Of a stretch of 64,000 bases of DNA, positions 1-8,549 are shown in pieces. Each line of letters begins with the position of its first letter. Position 1 is the stretch's first letter. Both the position numbers and the translations under genes were made by a program. This DNA is from Micrococcus sp. 2A (lineage in GTDB: Bacteria; Actinomycetota; Actinomycetes; Actinomycetales; Micrococcaceae): contig NZ_CP154351.1 of the NCBI RefSeq assembly GCF_039519235.1, positions 1,922,001 through 1,986,000 on the forward strand. Direction: 5' to 3'. The notes beneath the pieces were generated by a model. The model did no database searches. It was given only the letters and a program-made list of their open reading frames with translations, and was not told the DNA's origin.

Positions 1-31
1 ACCGCTGCGCTACCAATTGCGCCACTACCCT
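1..31 (-). tRNA. Partial tRNA, probably tRNA-Trp (5' half only)
   Basis: Read on the minus strand, the window edge holds the acceptor strand AGGGTAG, then TG, a perfect GCGC/GCGC D stem around a canonical AATTGGTA loop, and the first bases of an anticodon stem. The anticodon lies outside the window. The AGGG... start and the neighbouring aminotransferase match the usual actinobacterial order tRNA-Trp, secE, nusG, so Trp is an inference from context. That this is a tRNA is much surer than its identity. Confidence 0.6.
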
Positions 32-209
32 AGGTGTCCGCCTGCCGACTCCCGGGCGCTCACCCAGGACCGTCATCGCGGTACCGAGCGTTCAGAATAC
101 GCCATGCCGGGCCGGGAGTCGAACCGGGGCGGCGCACTCACTACGCTGGCGTGCGGAGGCGTGCCCTCCGCACGTCGCTCCCGCCCTCGAACCGCCGAAG
201 AAGGTCCCC

Positions 210-1418
210 ATGGCTTCCCCCGCACGCCGCGTGTCCACCCGCCTCGCCGCCATCGCCCCGTCCGCCACCCTCGTCGTCGACGCGCGGGCCAAGGAGCTCA
301 AGGCCGCGGGCCGCCCCGTGATCGGCTTCGGCGCGGGCGAGCCCGACTTCCCCACACCGGGCTACATCGTCGACGCGGCCGTCGCCGCCGCGCAGGACCC
401 GAAGAACCACCGCTACTCCCCCGCCGCCGGCCTGCCCGAGCTGCGCGAGGCGATCGCGGCCAAGACCCTGCGGGACTCCGGCCTCGCCGTGGAGGCCTCC
501 CAGGTGCTCGTGACGAACGGCGGCAAGCAGGCCGTCTACAACACGTTCGCCGCCCTGCTGGACCCGCAGGACGAGGTCCTCGTCCCCGCGCCGTACTGGA
601 CCACCTACCCGGAGGCCATCCGCCTGGCCGGCGGCGTGCCGGTGGACGTGTTCGCGGGCCCCGAGGCGGGCTACAAGGTCACCGTGGAGCAGCTCGAGGC
701 CGCCGTCACGGACCGCACCAAGGTGCTCCTCTTCGTCTCGCCTTCCAACCCAACCGGCGCGGTCTACTCCCCCGAGGAGACGAAGGCCATCGGCGAGTGG
801 GCCCTCGAGCGGGGCCTGTGGGTCGTCACCGACGAGATCTATGAGCACCTCACCTACGACGGCGTGCCCTTCACCTCGATCGTCGCGGCCGTCCCGGGCC
901 TGGCGGAGCAGGCCGTGGTCGTCAACGGCGTCGCGAAGACCTACGCGATGACCGGCTGGCGCGTCGGATGGATGGTCGGCCCGGTGGACGTCATCAAGGC
1001 GGCCACGAACCTGCAGTCGCACGCCACCTCCAACGTGGCCAACGTGTCCCAGCGCGCGGCCCTCGCCGCCGTCGCGGGGCCGCTGGACGCCGTCGAGGAG
1101 ATGACGACGGCCTTCGACCGCCGCCGGACGGCCATGGTCGCGGCCATGAACGCCGTGCCCGGCTTCCACTGCCCCACGCCGGAGGGTGCCTTCTACGCGT
1201 ACGTGGACGTCCGTGAGGCGCTCGGGAAGACGTACCGCGGAGGCGTCACCCCCACGACGTCGGCCGAGCTCGCCGCGTTCATCCTCGATGAGGCCGAGGT
1301 CGCCGTCGTGCCCGGCGAGGCCTTCGGCCCCTCGGGCTACCTGCGCCTGTCCTACGCGCTGGGCGACGACGACCTGGCCGAGGGAGTCGAGCGCATCCGC
1401 GCACTGCTCTCCGAGTGA
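210..1418 (+). CDS. aspC: Pyridoxal-phosphate aminotransferase, class I (aspartate aminotransferase-like)
   Basis: A 402-residue fold-type I aminotransferase that would exchange amino groups between aspartate (or a related amino acid) and 2-oxoglutarate in the cytoplasm. The usual blocks are visible in order: [10 protein letters not shown] near the N-terminus, the [10 protein letters not shown] loop, TDEIYE, and the PLP-binding lysine at about residue 243 in [15 protein letters not shown]. The length is typical of the subfamily. The start is supported by a GAAGAAGG ribosome site about 6 nt before the ATG. It stands alone, convergent with the two-component genes. In related Actinobacteria this gene lies beside tRNA-Trp and secE-nusG, matching the partial tRNA upstream. 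Substrate range cannot be told from sequence. Confidence 0.9.
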   Translation: MASPARRVSTRLAAIAPSATLVVDARAKELKAAGRPVIGFGAGEPDFPTPGYIVDAAVAAAQDPKNHRYSPAAGLPELREAIAAKTLRDSGLAVEASQVLVTNGGKQAVYNTFAALLDPQDEVLVPAPYWTTYPEAIRLAGGVPVDVFAGPEAGYKVTVEQLEAAVTDRTKVLLFVSPSNPTGAVYSPEETKAIGEWALERGLWVVTDEIYEHLTYDGVPFTSIVAAVPGLAEQAVVVNGVAKTYAMTGWRVGWMVGPVDVIKAATNLQSHATSNVANVSQRAALAAVAGPLDAVEEMTTAFDRRRTAMVAAMNAVPGFHCPTPEGAFYAYVDVREALGKTYRGGVTPTTSAELAAFILDEAEVAVVPGEAFGPSGYLRLSYALGDDDLAEGVERIRALLSE

Positions 1419-1465
1419 TCGCGGTCCTCGCCGGCCGCGAGTGCGGCGCGGCCGGTCACAGACCT

Positions 1466-1497
1466 GCGAGCCCCGCGCCGCCCGGCGCGGGGCTCGC
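1466..1497. terminator. Bidirectional GC-rich hairpin terminator
   Basis: A perfect 14-bp inverted repeat (GCGAGCCCCGCGCC and its complement) with a 4-nt loop lies between the convergent aminotransferase and response-regulator genes. There is no U-tract on either side, as for the other hairpins in this window. Confidence 0.75.
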
Positions 1498-1508
1498 CCG
1501 CATCCGGC

Positions 1509-2195
1509 TCAGGCGTATCCGCGGCGCGCGGCCCAGCGCGTGAGCTCGTGGCGGTTGGAGAGCTGGAGCTTGCGCAGCACGGAGGACACGTGGCTCTCCA
1601 CCGTGCGGTCCGAGATGAACAGCTCGGCGCCGGCCTCCCGGTACGTGTAGCCCCGGGCCACGAGGCGCATGACGTCCCGCTCGCGGGAGGAGAGGCGGTC
1701 GAGGTCCTCGTCCCGGGCCGGCTCCCCGGCCTCCGGTGCCGGCGCCGACGGCGACGGCGGGCTCCCGCGGAACGCGTCGAGGACGAATCCGGCGAGGCGC
1801 GGCGAGAACACGGCGTCGCCGCCGGCCACCCGCGCGGCCGCCTCCGTGACGTCGGCCCCCGAGGCGGTCTTCGTGATGTAGCCGCGGGCCCCGGCGCGGA
1901 TCACGGCGACCACGTCCTCCGCGGCATCGGACACGGACAGCGCCAGGAAGCGCGTGCCCGGCCGCCGCTCCAGCACGCGCGCGGCCACTTCGGCCCCGCC
2001 GCCGCCCGCTCCGCCGGGCAGGTGCACGTCGAGGAGCACGACGTCGGGCTCCCGCTCGAGGACCTCGCCGACGGCGGCGTCGACGTCCCCGGCCTCGCCC
2101 ACGATCTCGACCCGCGCCGGATCCAGGTCGGCGCGCAGTCCGGCGCGGAAGATCGCGTGGTCGTCCACGATCACGGCGGTGAGCGGGATGGTCAT
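1509..2195 (-). CDS. Two-component response regulator, NarL/LuxR family
   Basis: A 228-residue transcription regulator. The receiver domain has the acidic pair in VIVDDHAIF, the phospho-acceptor aspartate at about residue 56 in LLDVHLPG, and the conserved ITK lysine region (GYITKTASGADV). A proline/alanine linker leads to a C-terminal LuxR-type helix-turn-helix (LSSRERDVMRLVARGYTYRE, then ISDRTVESHVSSVLRKL). It overlaps the upstream kinase by 4 nt (ATGA), so the two are co-translated and form a cognate pair. The likely DNA target is the inverted repeat at 3518-3559 between the kinase and the divergent PspC gene; that is inference. Confidence 0.92.
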   Translation of the reverse strand: MTIPLTAVIVDDHAIFRAGLRADLDPARVEIVGEAGDVDAAVGEVLEREPDVVLLDVHLPGGAGGGGAEVAARVLERRPGTRFLALSVSDAAEDVVAVIRAGARGYITKTASGADVTEAAARVAGGDAVFSPRLAGFVLDAFRGSPPSPSAPAPEAGEPARDEDLDRLSSRERDVMRLVARGYTYREAGAELFISDRTVESHVSSVLRKLQLSNRHELTRWAARRGYA

Positions 2196-3490
2196 GCGGT
2201 CTCCTCCCGCGGATCGGTCGGGTGGGCGGGCTCGGGAAGGGCCAGGTGCACCTCGGTGCCGCCCGGCCCGGAGCGGAGACGGGCCGACCCTCCTGCCCGG
2301 CGCATGCGGCCCAGGATCGACTCGCGCACGCCCATCCGGTCGGCGGGGACCTCGTCGAGGTCGAAGCCCGCCCCGCGGTCACGCACGAAGACCTCCGCGA
2401 GCCGCGGTGCGCCGTCGTCGTCGGTCACCTCGGCGAAGACCTGGACGTCCCCCGCGTGGCGCGCGGCGTTGAGGACGGCCTCCCGGGCGGCGGCCACGAG
2501 CGGCTCGAGCCAGGCCCCGGAGGCCTCGCCGACCGCGACCACCTCCACGCGGGGTCCGTGGGCGTCCTCGACCTCGGCCGCCGTCTCCTCGAGCCGTTCG
2601 CGCAGGGTCCCGCCGAGCCGGGCCGCCTCGGGGAAGAGGAACCGGCGCAGCTCGCGCTCCTGGGCGCGGGCCACCCGGGCGACCGTCTCCGGGTCCTCGG
2701 CGCGCCGCTGGATCAGCGCCAGGGACTGCAGCACCGAGTCGTGCAGGTGCGCCGCGATCTCGGCGCGCTCGGCGTGGACCGCGAGCGCCGTGCGCTCCTC
2801 GTCCCGGCGGCGCTGCCACGCCAGCAGGTAGGGCATGGCCACCAGGGCCGCCCCGGCCAGCATGGCGACGGCGACCACCAGTCCCAGCCACAGCTCGCCC
2901 GAGCCGACGGCGCCCACGGCGAGGGCCAGCACGGCGAGGAGCACGAGCCCCGATCCGAGGGCGAGGCGCACGAGGCGGCCGCCGCGCTCCCCGCGCCCGC
3001 CCCGGCCGAGGTCCAGCTGCATCCACGCGAGCCCGAGGCCGATCACGAGCACCGCCACGGGGCCCACGAGCGCCCAGTCCACGTCCACGCCCAGCCCGTC
3101 GGCCGCCACGATCCCGCCGACGCCGAGCAGGACCGCGGCGAGCAGCAGCGGCCAGCCGCCCTCCCGGACGCGCTCGGCCACCTCGGGCAGGCGTGCGGCG
3201 AGCGTGGGGGCCGGGCCGGCGGCGCCGTCTGCCGCGGGGGTGCCGGGCGCGTCCTCCGGCATGAGCAGCCAGAGCCAGGCGTAGAGCGCCGCCCCGGCGC
3301 CGCCGGCCAGGGTGAGCAGCACGAACCCCCAGCGCACCGCCGCGGTGGAGAGGCCCAGGTGCCGGGCGACGCCGGCGGCGACCCCGGCCACCGGCCGGTC
3401 GGCGCCATGCCGGGCCAGCGGAGGGCGCGCGGGCGAGGCCGGACGCACGGGACCCGTCGGTGTCGGCGCGGTGGGGACGGCGGGGCTCAT
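2192..3490 (-). CDS. PspC-type sensor histidine kinase
   Basis: A 432-residue membrane kinase. An N-terminal PspC segment (RPVAGVAAGVARHLGLSTAA, then a hydrophobic helix ending WLWLLMPED) precedes further transmembrane helices. The HisKA_3 dimerisation helix carries the phospho-accepting histidine at about residue 250 in HLHDSVLQSL. The ATP-binding domain shows an N box (AVLNAARHAGD) and a G box (DRGAGFDLDEV). It is followed at a 4-nt overlap by its response regulator. The ATG sits 6 nt after a CAGGAT -10-like element, so the mRNA may be leaderless. This architecture with a divergent PspC protein resembles the LiaFSR/EsrISR-type envelope-stress systems of Gram-positive bacteria; the signal sensed is unknown. 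Confidence 0.9.
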   Translation of the reverse strand: MSPAVPTAPTPTGPVRPASPARPPLARHGADRPVAGVAAGVARHLGLSTAAVRWGFVLLTLAGGAGAALYAWLWLLMPEDAPGTPAADGAAGPAPTLAARLPEVAERVREGGWPLLLAAVLLGVGGIVAADGLGVDVDWALVGPVAVLVIGLGLAWMQLDLGRGGRGERGGRLVRLALGSGLVLLAVLALAVGAVGSGELWLGLVVAVAMLAGAALVAMPYLLAWQRRRDEERTALAVHAERAEIAAHLHDSVLQSLALIQRRAEDPETVARVARAQERELRRFLFPEAARLGGTLRERLEETAAEVEDAHGPRVEVVAVGEASGAWLEPLVAAAREAVLNAARHAGDVQVFAEVTDDDGAPRLAEVFVRDRGAGFDLDEVPADRMGVRESILGRMRRAGGSARLRSGPGGTEVHLALPEPAHPTDPREETA

Positions 3491-3517
3491 GGCTCCATCC
3501 TGCCCGTCCCGTGCACG

Positions 3518-3559
3518 GGGCACATCCGGGACCGGATCCGGGACATCCCGGATGTGCCC
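3518..3559. promoter_or_regulatory. Palindromic operator between divergent PspC genes
   Basis: A perfect 14-bp inverted repeat (GGGCACATCCGGGA at 3518-3531 and its complement at 3546-3559) surrounds a 14-bp spacer. The half-site ATCCGGGAC also recurs directly at 3524 and 3536, so three half-sites are present. It lies in the 96-bp gap between the kinase and PspC starts, the expected place for binding by the adjacent LuxR-type regulator, giving autoregulation of both arms. The binding protein is inferred. Confidence 0.65.
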
Positions 3560-3586
3560 GGGGCGGCGGCGAACCACGATGGAGGC

Positions 3587-4648
3587 ATGAGCACCGCCCA
3601 CGGATCCTGTCCCCCCTCCCCCGCCGACGTCCAGGACGACGCCGGCGCACTCCCCTCCTGGCTGCGCCGCGCGGTCGAGTCGTGGGGCGTCCGCCGCGAC
3701 GACTCCTCCTGGGTGGCCGGCGTCCTCGGCGGCGTCGCCCGCCGCTACGGGATCGACCCCCTGCTGGCCCGCGGCGGGTTCGTGGCCCTGTGCGTCGTGT
3801 CCGCCGGGCTGGGCCTGCTGGCCTACGCGGCCGCCTGGGCCGTGCTCCCGGACGCGCAGGGGCGGGTGCAGTACGGCCGCCTGCGCCGCGGCGAGTGGAC
3901 CGACGCGACCGTGGCGATCGCCGTGATCGGCGGCATCGGCGCCCTCAACGTCCTCGTGGGCGCGGGGTTCACCCTGCTCGCACCGGCCGTCGGCGGGCCG
4001 GGCTCGCTGCTCGGCCTCGCCGCCGTCGCGGTGCTGGTCTGGTGGCTCGTGACGCGGTGGGACGCCGACGCGCAGCAGCGCGTCACCCCCACGGCGACGC
4101 CGGAGCGCGGGCGCGTGCGCAGCGAGCCCGCCTGGTATGCGCGGCGCCGAGAGACCTCGGCGGCGCCCGCCTCCGCCGACGAGCACGGCTTCCACGCGGA
4201 CTGGATCGACCCGGACACCGGCGCGTGGCGAGAGCAGACGCACTCCCGCGAGCACCGCGCGGCCGCCCGACTGGCCGAGGAGCAGGCGCGCACCGTCGCC
4301 CCCGCATTCCGGGCCCCCGGGCGCAGGCCGATGCGGGCGAAGGGCGGGTCCCACGGACCCGGCGGCAAGCCCGTCCTCGGACGCGGCGCGCAGGCGGTCA
4401 CCTACCTCCTGGCGGCGGGAGCCGCCCTGACGGTCCTGCTGTCCATGCTCCTGGGGAACGCGGTGCCGAGCGCGACGCTGCTCCCCGTGCCACCCACCTC
4501 GGCCGCCCTGGCCGTCATCGTCGTCGCGATGACCGTCGGCCTGCTGCGGGGCCGCCGCCCCGGCACGCTCGCCCCGGTGAGCGGGGTCCTCGTGGGCGTC
4601 ACCGCCGTGCAGATGGCCGCCCACCTCCTCTTCGCCCCCCTCACGTGA
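3587..4648 (+). CDS. PspC domain-containing membrane protein
   Basis: A 353-residue protein. Around residues 35-85 there is a PspC domain (DDSSWVAGVLGGVARRYGID, a hydrophobic helix, AWAVLPDAQG). Two more membrane helices follow at about 105-150, then a long polar, basic stretch of about 100 residues, and a C-terminal pair of membrane helices. It is divergent from the PspC-type kinase and regulator and shares the palindromic operator with them. It is therefore probably the membrane partner of that signalling system, analogous in position to LiaF or EsrI. The start ATG follows GGAGG and a CACGAT -10-like element. An upstream open frame of 455 codons in the same phase is only antisense read-through of the kinase gene and was not used. 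Confidence 0.85.
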   Translation: MSTAHGSCPPSPADVQDDAGALPSWLRRAVESWGVRRDDSSWVAGVLGGVARRYGIDPLLARGGFVALCVVSAGLGLLAYAAAWAVLPDAQGRVQYGRLRRGEWTDATVAIAVIGGIGALNVLVGAGFTLLAPAVGGPGSLLGLAAVAVLVWWLVTRWDADAQQRVTPTATPERGRVRSEPAWYARRRETSAAPASADEHGFHADWIDPDTGAWREQTHSREHRAAARLAEEQARTVAPAFRAPGRRPMRAKGGSHGPGGKPVLGRGAQAVTYLLAAGAALTVLLSMLLGNAVPSATLLPVPPTSAALAVIVVAMTVGLLRGRRPGTLAPVSGVLVGVTAVQMAAHLLFAPLT

Positions 4649-4742
4649 GCCAGGCGTCCACGATCCCCGCCGAGCGCGCGCTCTCGGGGCCTGACATCCG
4701 ACGAGGGCGCACCGGCGCGCCGCTCTCCGAGTGGGGCCCGAC

Positions 4743-4785
4743 GGGCGGCCGTCCCCTGACGGCCGCCCTCCGGCATGCCTAGGGT
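4743..4785 (+). promoter_or_regulatory. Hairpin overlapping a candidate pfkA promoter
   Basis: A perfect 10-bp inverted repeat with a 6-nt loop occupies 4743-4768. It could terminate the PspC transcript. A TAGGGT -10 element at 4780-4785 has a TGACGG -35-like hexamer 17 nt upstream (4757-4762), inside the hairpin. The site may thus be a terminator, an operator over the pfkA promoter, or both. Confidence 0.5.
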
Positions 4786-4823
4786 GAGGGGGACCCCGGC
4801 AGAACACCCTCGAGAGGACCCCC

Positions 4824-5855
4824 ATGCGCGTCGGAATGCTCACCTCCGGAGGCGACTGCCCCGGCCTCAACGCCGTCATCCGGGCGGCCGTCCTGCACGG
4901 CATCAAGACCTACGACATGGAGATGGTGGGCATCCGGGACGGCTGGGCCGGCCTCATCCGCAAGGACGTCGGGGAGCTGCCCCGCACGCGGGTCCGCGGC
5001 CTCGCGAAGCAGGGCGGCACCATCATCGGCACGTCCCGCACGCACCCGTACGACGCCGACGGCGGCGGCCCGGAGAACATGCTGCGCAGCATGCGCGAGC
5101 TGGGCCTGGACGCCGTGATCGCGATCGGCGGCGAGGGCACCCTGGCCGGCGCCAACCGCCTCGCCCAGGACGGCCTGCCGATCATCGGCGTCCCGAAGAC
5201 CATCGACAACGACCTCCAGGGCACCGACTACACGTTCGGCTTCGACACGGCCGTGCAGATCGCCACGGACGCGATGGACCGCCTGCGCACCACCGGCGAG
5301 TCCCACCACCGCTGCATGGTGGCCGAGGTCATGGGCCGCCATGTCGGGTGGATCGCCCTGCACTCCGGCATGGCCGCCGGCGCCCATGCGATCCTCATCC
5401 CCGAGGTCCGCACGCCCATGGAGCAGGTGGCCGAATGGGTCACGCAGGTGCACGAGAAGGGCCGTTCGCCGCTCGTCGTCGTCGCGGAGGGCTTCATCCC
5501 CGAGGGCCAGGACGACCCGCTGGCGGACGCCGGTGTGGAGGCCTCCGGGCGCCCCCGCCTCGGCGGCATCGGCGAGTGGGTCACGCGCGAGATCGAGAGC
5601 ATGACCGGCATCGAGACCCGCAACACCGTGCTCGGGCACATCCAGCGCGGCGGCGCCCCGACGGCCACGGACCGCGTGCTCTCCACGCGCTTCGGCATGG
5701 GCGCCGTGGACCTCGCGGCGCAGCGGCGCTGGGGTCAGATGGTGGCGGCGAACGGGACGGAGATCATCTCCATCCCCATGAGTGCGGCGCTCAAGGGTCT
5801 CAAGTCCGTCCCGCGCTCCCGGTACGACGAGGCCGCCGTCCTCTTCGGCCGCTGA
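4824..5855 (+). CDS. pfkA: 6-phosphofructokinase
   Basis: A 343-residue cytoplasmic phosphofructokinase phosphorylating fructose 6-phosphate to the 1,6-bisphosphate in glycolysis. The N-terminus carries the phosphate-binding GGDCPGLNAVIR. The donor-site motif reads GGEGTLAGA, with glycine at the position that is aspartate in PPi-dependent enzymes, so ATP is the predicted donor. The catalytic segment PKTIDNDLQGTDYTFGFDTA and the MGRHVGWIA block are intact. The PKTIDND lysine is typical of the actinobacterial (group III) branch. The start has a GAGAGGA ribosome site and about a 34-nt leader from the TAGGGT element at 4780. The GNAT gene follows after 4 nt and is probably co-transcribed. Confidence 0.95.
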   Translation: MRVGMLTSGGDCPGLNAVIRAAVLHGIKTYDMEMVGIRDGWAGLIRKDVGELPRTRVRGLAKQGGTIIGTSRTHPYDADGGGPENMLRSMRELGLDAVIAIGGEGTLAGANRLAQDGLPIIGVPKTIDNDLQGTDYTFGFDTAVQIATDAMDRLRTTGESHHRCMVAEVMGRHVGWIALHSGMAAGAHAILIPEVRTPMEQVAEWVTQVHEKGRSPLVVVAEGFIPEGQDDPLADAGVEASGRPRLGGIGEWVTREIESMTGIETRNTVLGHIQRGGAPTATDRVLSTRFGMGAVDLAAQRRWGQMVAANGTEIISIPMSAALKGLKSVPRSRYDEAAVLFGR

Positions 5856-5859
5856 TCCC

Positions 5860-6594
5860 GTGAGCGAGCTCCCCCGCCTGGACGACCACGTCCTCGGCCT
5901 CGTCCGCTGGGCGTGGTGCCGCGAGCTCGGCCTGCCGGAGGGATCGCTGGACGACCCGTCCGACGGCTCCCGTCTCGAGGTGGCGGGGCCCGCGGACGCG
6001 GTGGTCGTGCTGCAGCTGGCCGGCGCCACGGCGCTGCGGGCTCCCGCGGACGTGCTCGGCGCGGCGCGGGACCTCCCGGACGAGGTGCTCGCCCTCGAGT
6101 CCACCCTGCTGCGGCTCACGGCGCGGCACGCCCCGCGCTCGCTCGGCGAGGCCGACCTCCTCTACGCGGCCGAGGCGCCGGAGATCAGCCCCTCCTCCTC
6201 GGTGGCGGTCTCCGATGCCCCCGAGCACGCGGCGCGGCTCACGGCCCTGTGCCCCGCCGACGACGTCCACGCGGCGGACCTGGGCCCAGCACCACTGACC
6301 CTCGTGCCCGACGACGGCAACGGGGAGGCGCTGGGCGACCCCCTCGCCGGGGCGGGGCACACGGTGTGGCAGGGGCTGCTCGCCCGGATGGGGATCCTCA
6401 CGGTCCCGGAGCACCGCGTCCGCGGACTCGGGACCTACGCCGCGGCCGTCGCGGCCGAGCGGGCCTTCCTGGACGGCCTCGTGCCCGAGGCGCGCGTGCG
6501 CACGCAGGACCGGGCGGGCCAGGCGATCGCCATGGCCCTGGGGTTCGCGCGGGCGGGGTCCCTCGCGCGGATCGAGCTGACAGCCGGGCGCTGA
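5860..6594 (+). CDS. GNAT-family N-acetyltransferase-like protein
   Basis: A 244-residue protein starting at GTG just 4 nt after pfkA, hence probably translationally linked. The N-terminal half has no obvious motif. The last 80 residues read like the acetyl-CoA side of a GNAT fold: HRVRGLGTYAAAVAAERAF in place of motif A (V-R-G-L-G), then VRTQDRAGQAIAMALGFARAGSLARIEL, the usual Asn/Ala-rich helix and closing strand. In this family the N-terminal half is often a degenerate second GNAT domain. The substrate is unknown, and the linkage to glycolysis may be positional only. Confidence 0.7.
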   Translation: MSELPRLDDHVLGLVRWAWCRELGLPEGSLDDPSDGSRLEVAGPADAVVVLQLAGATALRAPADVLGAARDLPDEVLALESTLLRLTARHAPRSLGEADLLYAAEAPEISPSSSVAVSDAPEHAARLTALCPADDVHAADLGPAPLTLVPDDGNGEALGDPLAGAGHTVWQGLLARMGILTVPEHRVRGLGTYAAAVAAERAFLDGLVPEARVRTQDRAGQAIAMALGFARAGSLARIELTAGR

Positions 6595-6654
6595 CCGCTC
6601 AGGGGCGGCCTGACGGGCGGCGGGCCACCGCGCCGGACGGGACGAGAGTCCCGG

Positions 6655-7842
6655 TCAGCCCAGGCGCCCGAGCCCCGGGGGACGGCCCACGACCTGGCCG
6701 GCGTCGGGCGAGACGAGCGGCTCCTGCGCGGCGGCGATCCACTCCGCGGCCACGTCGTCCTCCGCACCGCGGACGAGCAGCTCGGCGTCCACGGGGACGG
6801 CCCGCTTCAGCACGGCCAGCGCGATCGGCCCGGCCTCGTGGTGGAGCGCGGAACCGGTGACGAACCCGACGGGACGGGCGGTGGCCCGGCCCTCGGGGGT
6901 GTCCGGGGACGGGCGCACGATCACGGGCGCGCCGTGGGGCGGGAGCGCATGGGAGGACCCGTCCAGCAGCAGCTGCGTGAGGCGGCGGGGAGGACGCCCG
7001 AGGTTGTGCACCCGTGCGACGGTCTCCTGCCCCCGGTAGCAGCCCTTGGCCAGGTGCACGGCGGTGCGCAGCAGGTCGAGCTCGTGCGGCAGGGCCCGCG
7101 CGTCCGCGTCCAGGGCGGGACGGGGGCGCCCGGCGGCGAGCCGCAGGGCCTCCGCGGCGGAGACGCCGGCCAGGCTCCAGCCCTTCAGCTCCCCCTCACC
7201 GAGGTGCGCGGCGGTCTCCGCGAGGTCGGCGCGGGTCACGAGGTACTCGCGCCAGCTCCAGTCCGCGCCGGGGTGACACGCCGGGTCCGGCTCCGCCGAG
7301 TACGCCCAGCCGCCCTCGGCGACGGCGGGCCACGGGTCCACCCACACGGTGCGGTCCTCCCAGCCGGGCACGGGCGCCATGGACCCCACGACGGCGACCG
7401 CGCCGGAGTGGTCGCGGATCCGCACGTCGTGGGAGAAGCGCATGGCGGTCAGCCACGCGATGAGGTCCTCGGAACGCGAGCGGTCCACGATGAGCCACGC
7501 GGCGGCACCGTCCTCGAGGAGATGCGCGGCGTGCTCGATGCGGCCCTGCGGATCGAGCAGGAGCGTCTCGGTGCTCGTGCCCGGGGCGAGGGACTCGACG
7601 TGCTGGCTGCCCAGGGTGTGCAGCCACGCGAGACGGTCCGGGCCCGTGAGGGAGAGGACGGCGCGGTGGGAGAGGTCCACGAGGGCCCGGCCGCGGGCCA
7701 GGGCGCGCTGCTCCGGCAGGGGACGGCCGTAGTGGGCGGCGACGCCCTCCTCCAGGCCCTCCCCCTCCACGGCGCCGGCCGCTGGGCCGGGGCTCGCGGA
7801 GGCGGCGAGGCTCAGGATCGGGCTGCGCCCGGGCATGGTCAT
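6655..7842 (-). CDS. ygfZ: YgfZ/CAF17-like folate-binding protein
   Basis: A 395-residue GcvT-related protein of the YgfZ family, which uses tetrahydrofolate to help assemble or repair iron-sulfur clusters in some enzymes. The diagnostic signature KGCYRGQETVARVHNLG, containing the conserved cysteine of K-G-C-Y-x-G-Q-E, is present at about residue 240. The N-terminal part has the GcvT-like LVDLSHRAVLSLTGPDRLAWL. It overlaps the upstream nitrobindin-like gene by 4 nt (ATGA), so the two form an operon, an arrangement common in Actinobacteria. An internal ATG two codons later is an alternative start. Confidence 0.92.
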   Translation of the reverse strand: MTMPGRSPILSLAASASPGPAAGAVEGEGLEEGVAAHYGRPLPEQRALARGRALVDLSHRAVLSLTGPDRLAWLHTLGSQHVESLAPGTSTETLLLDPQGRIEHAAHLLEDGAAAWLIVDRSRSEDLIAWLTAMRFSHDVRIRDHSGAVAVVGSMAPVPGWEDRTVWVDPWPAVAEGGWAYSAEPDPACHPGADWSWREYLVTRADLAETAAHLGEGELKGWSLAGVSAAEALRLAAGRPRPALDADARALPHELDLLRTAVHLAKGCYRGQETVARVHNLGRPPRRLTQLLLDGSSHALPPHGAPVIVRPSPDTPEGRATARPVGFVTGSALHHEAGPIALAVLKRAVPVDAELLVRGAEDDVAAEWIAAAQEPLVSPDAGQVVGRPPGLGRLG

Positions 7843-8510
7843 GCGGGGCGGTCCGAACCGGAGCAGCGGGGGCGCTCCGCGCCGGAGGCGAGGCGGCCCT
7901 CAGCGGGGCTGGGCATGCGGTCCAGGATCGCGGAGGCGTGGACCTCCAGCTCCCCCTCCGCCGTCGCCGCGGCGTCCCAACGCCAGAACAGCTGGCCGTT
8001 GACGAGGCCCGCGATGCGCGTGGCGCGCTCATACGGACCGGCCGCAGAGCCGCGCAGCACGGCGTCCGTGACGAGCTGCAGCTGCGGGCCCTTGATGCGG
8101 CCGTAGTAGAGCTCGGAGAGGGAGCCGGGGTGCGTGATGGTGGCGGTGATGCCGAACGAGCCGCCCTCGCTGCGCAGGGACTCGACGTCCTCGGCGGAGC
8201 GGTAGGCGGGGACGATGTCCGCGGGCACCATGCCCGGGCCCACGTCGCCGTCCCGGCGGGGGCGGTCCACCTGCCAGAAGCCGGTCTCCACGGTGAGGGG
8301 GCGCGACAGGGTGCCGTCCTCCTCGCACAGCCAGGACTCCGCGCGGTACTCCACGAAGGGCTGGCCGTGCTCGGTGAAGTCCACGCGCTGGTAGAAGATC
8401 TCCGTGCCGTCGGCGCCGTCGCCCAGGCGGCCCTGGCCCTCCCAGCTGCCGATCAGCCAGGAGAGCGGGGCGAGCTCGGGGGTGAGGTCGAAGGGGAGTT
8501 CAGTGGCCAT
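7839..8510 (-). CDS. Nitrobindin-like heme-binding beta-barrel (FABP family) protein
   Basis: A 223-residue protein of the nitrobindin/THAP4-like family. The signature LSWLIGSWEGQGR (G-x-W-x-G-x-G) is near the N-terminus, followed by alternating beta strands such as FTEHGQPFVEYRAESWLCEE and a C-terminal ASAILDR. Members form a 10-stranded barrel that binds ferric heme on a histidine and may detoxify peroxynitrite or sense NO. The role here is inferred from family. The C-terminal 20 or so residues (GAERPRCSGSDRPA) are unusual and arginine-rich. It is first in a two-gene unit with ygfZ. Confidence 0.85.
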   Translation of the reverse strand: MATELPFDLTPELAPLSWLIGSWEGQGRLGDGADGTEIFYQRVDFTEHGQPFVEYRAESWLCEEDGTLSRPLTVETGFWQVDRPRRDGDVGPGMVPADIVPAYRSAEDVESLRSEGGSFGITATITHPGSLSELYYGRIKGPQLQLVTDAVLRGSAAGPYERATRIAGLVNGQLFWRWDAAATAEGELEVHASAILDRMPSPAEGRLASGAERPRCSGSDRPA

Positions 8511-8549
8511 GAGTCGTCACGGCGCGGCCCGCGGCGGGGCCGCGCTCGG

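Noticed and set aside
2192-4906. A 904-codon open frame on the minus strand
   Set aside because: Only 2192-3490 is the kinase; the rest is antisense to the PspC gene and stays open because of GC-biased third positions.
4775-5863. Plus-strand frame overlapping pfkA in another phase
   Set aside because: Arg/Pro/His-rich product without motifs; the pfkA phase has the full enzyme.
6638-6653. Short CGGGAC-GAGA-GTCCCG hairpin between the GNAT and ygfZ genes
   Set aside because: Only 6 bp; weaker than the other terminators and common by chance at this GC content.
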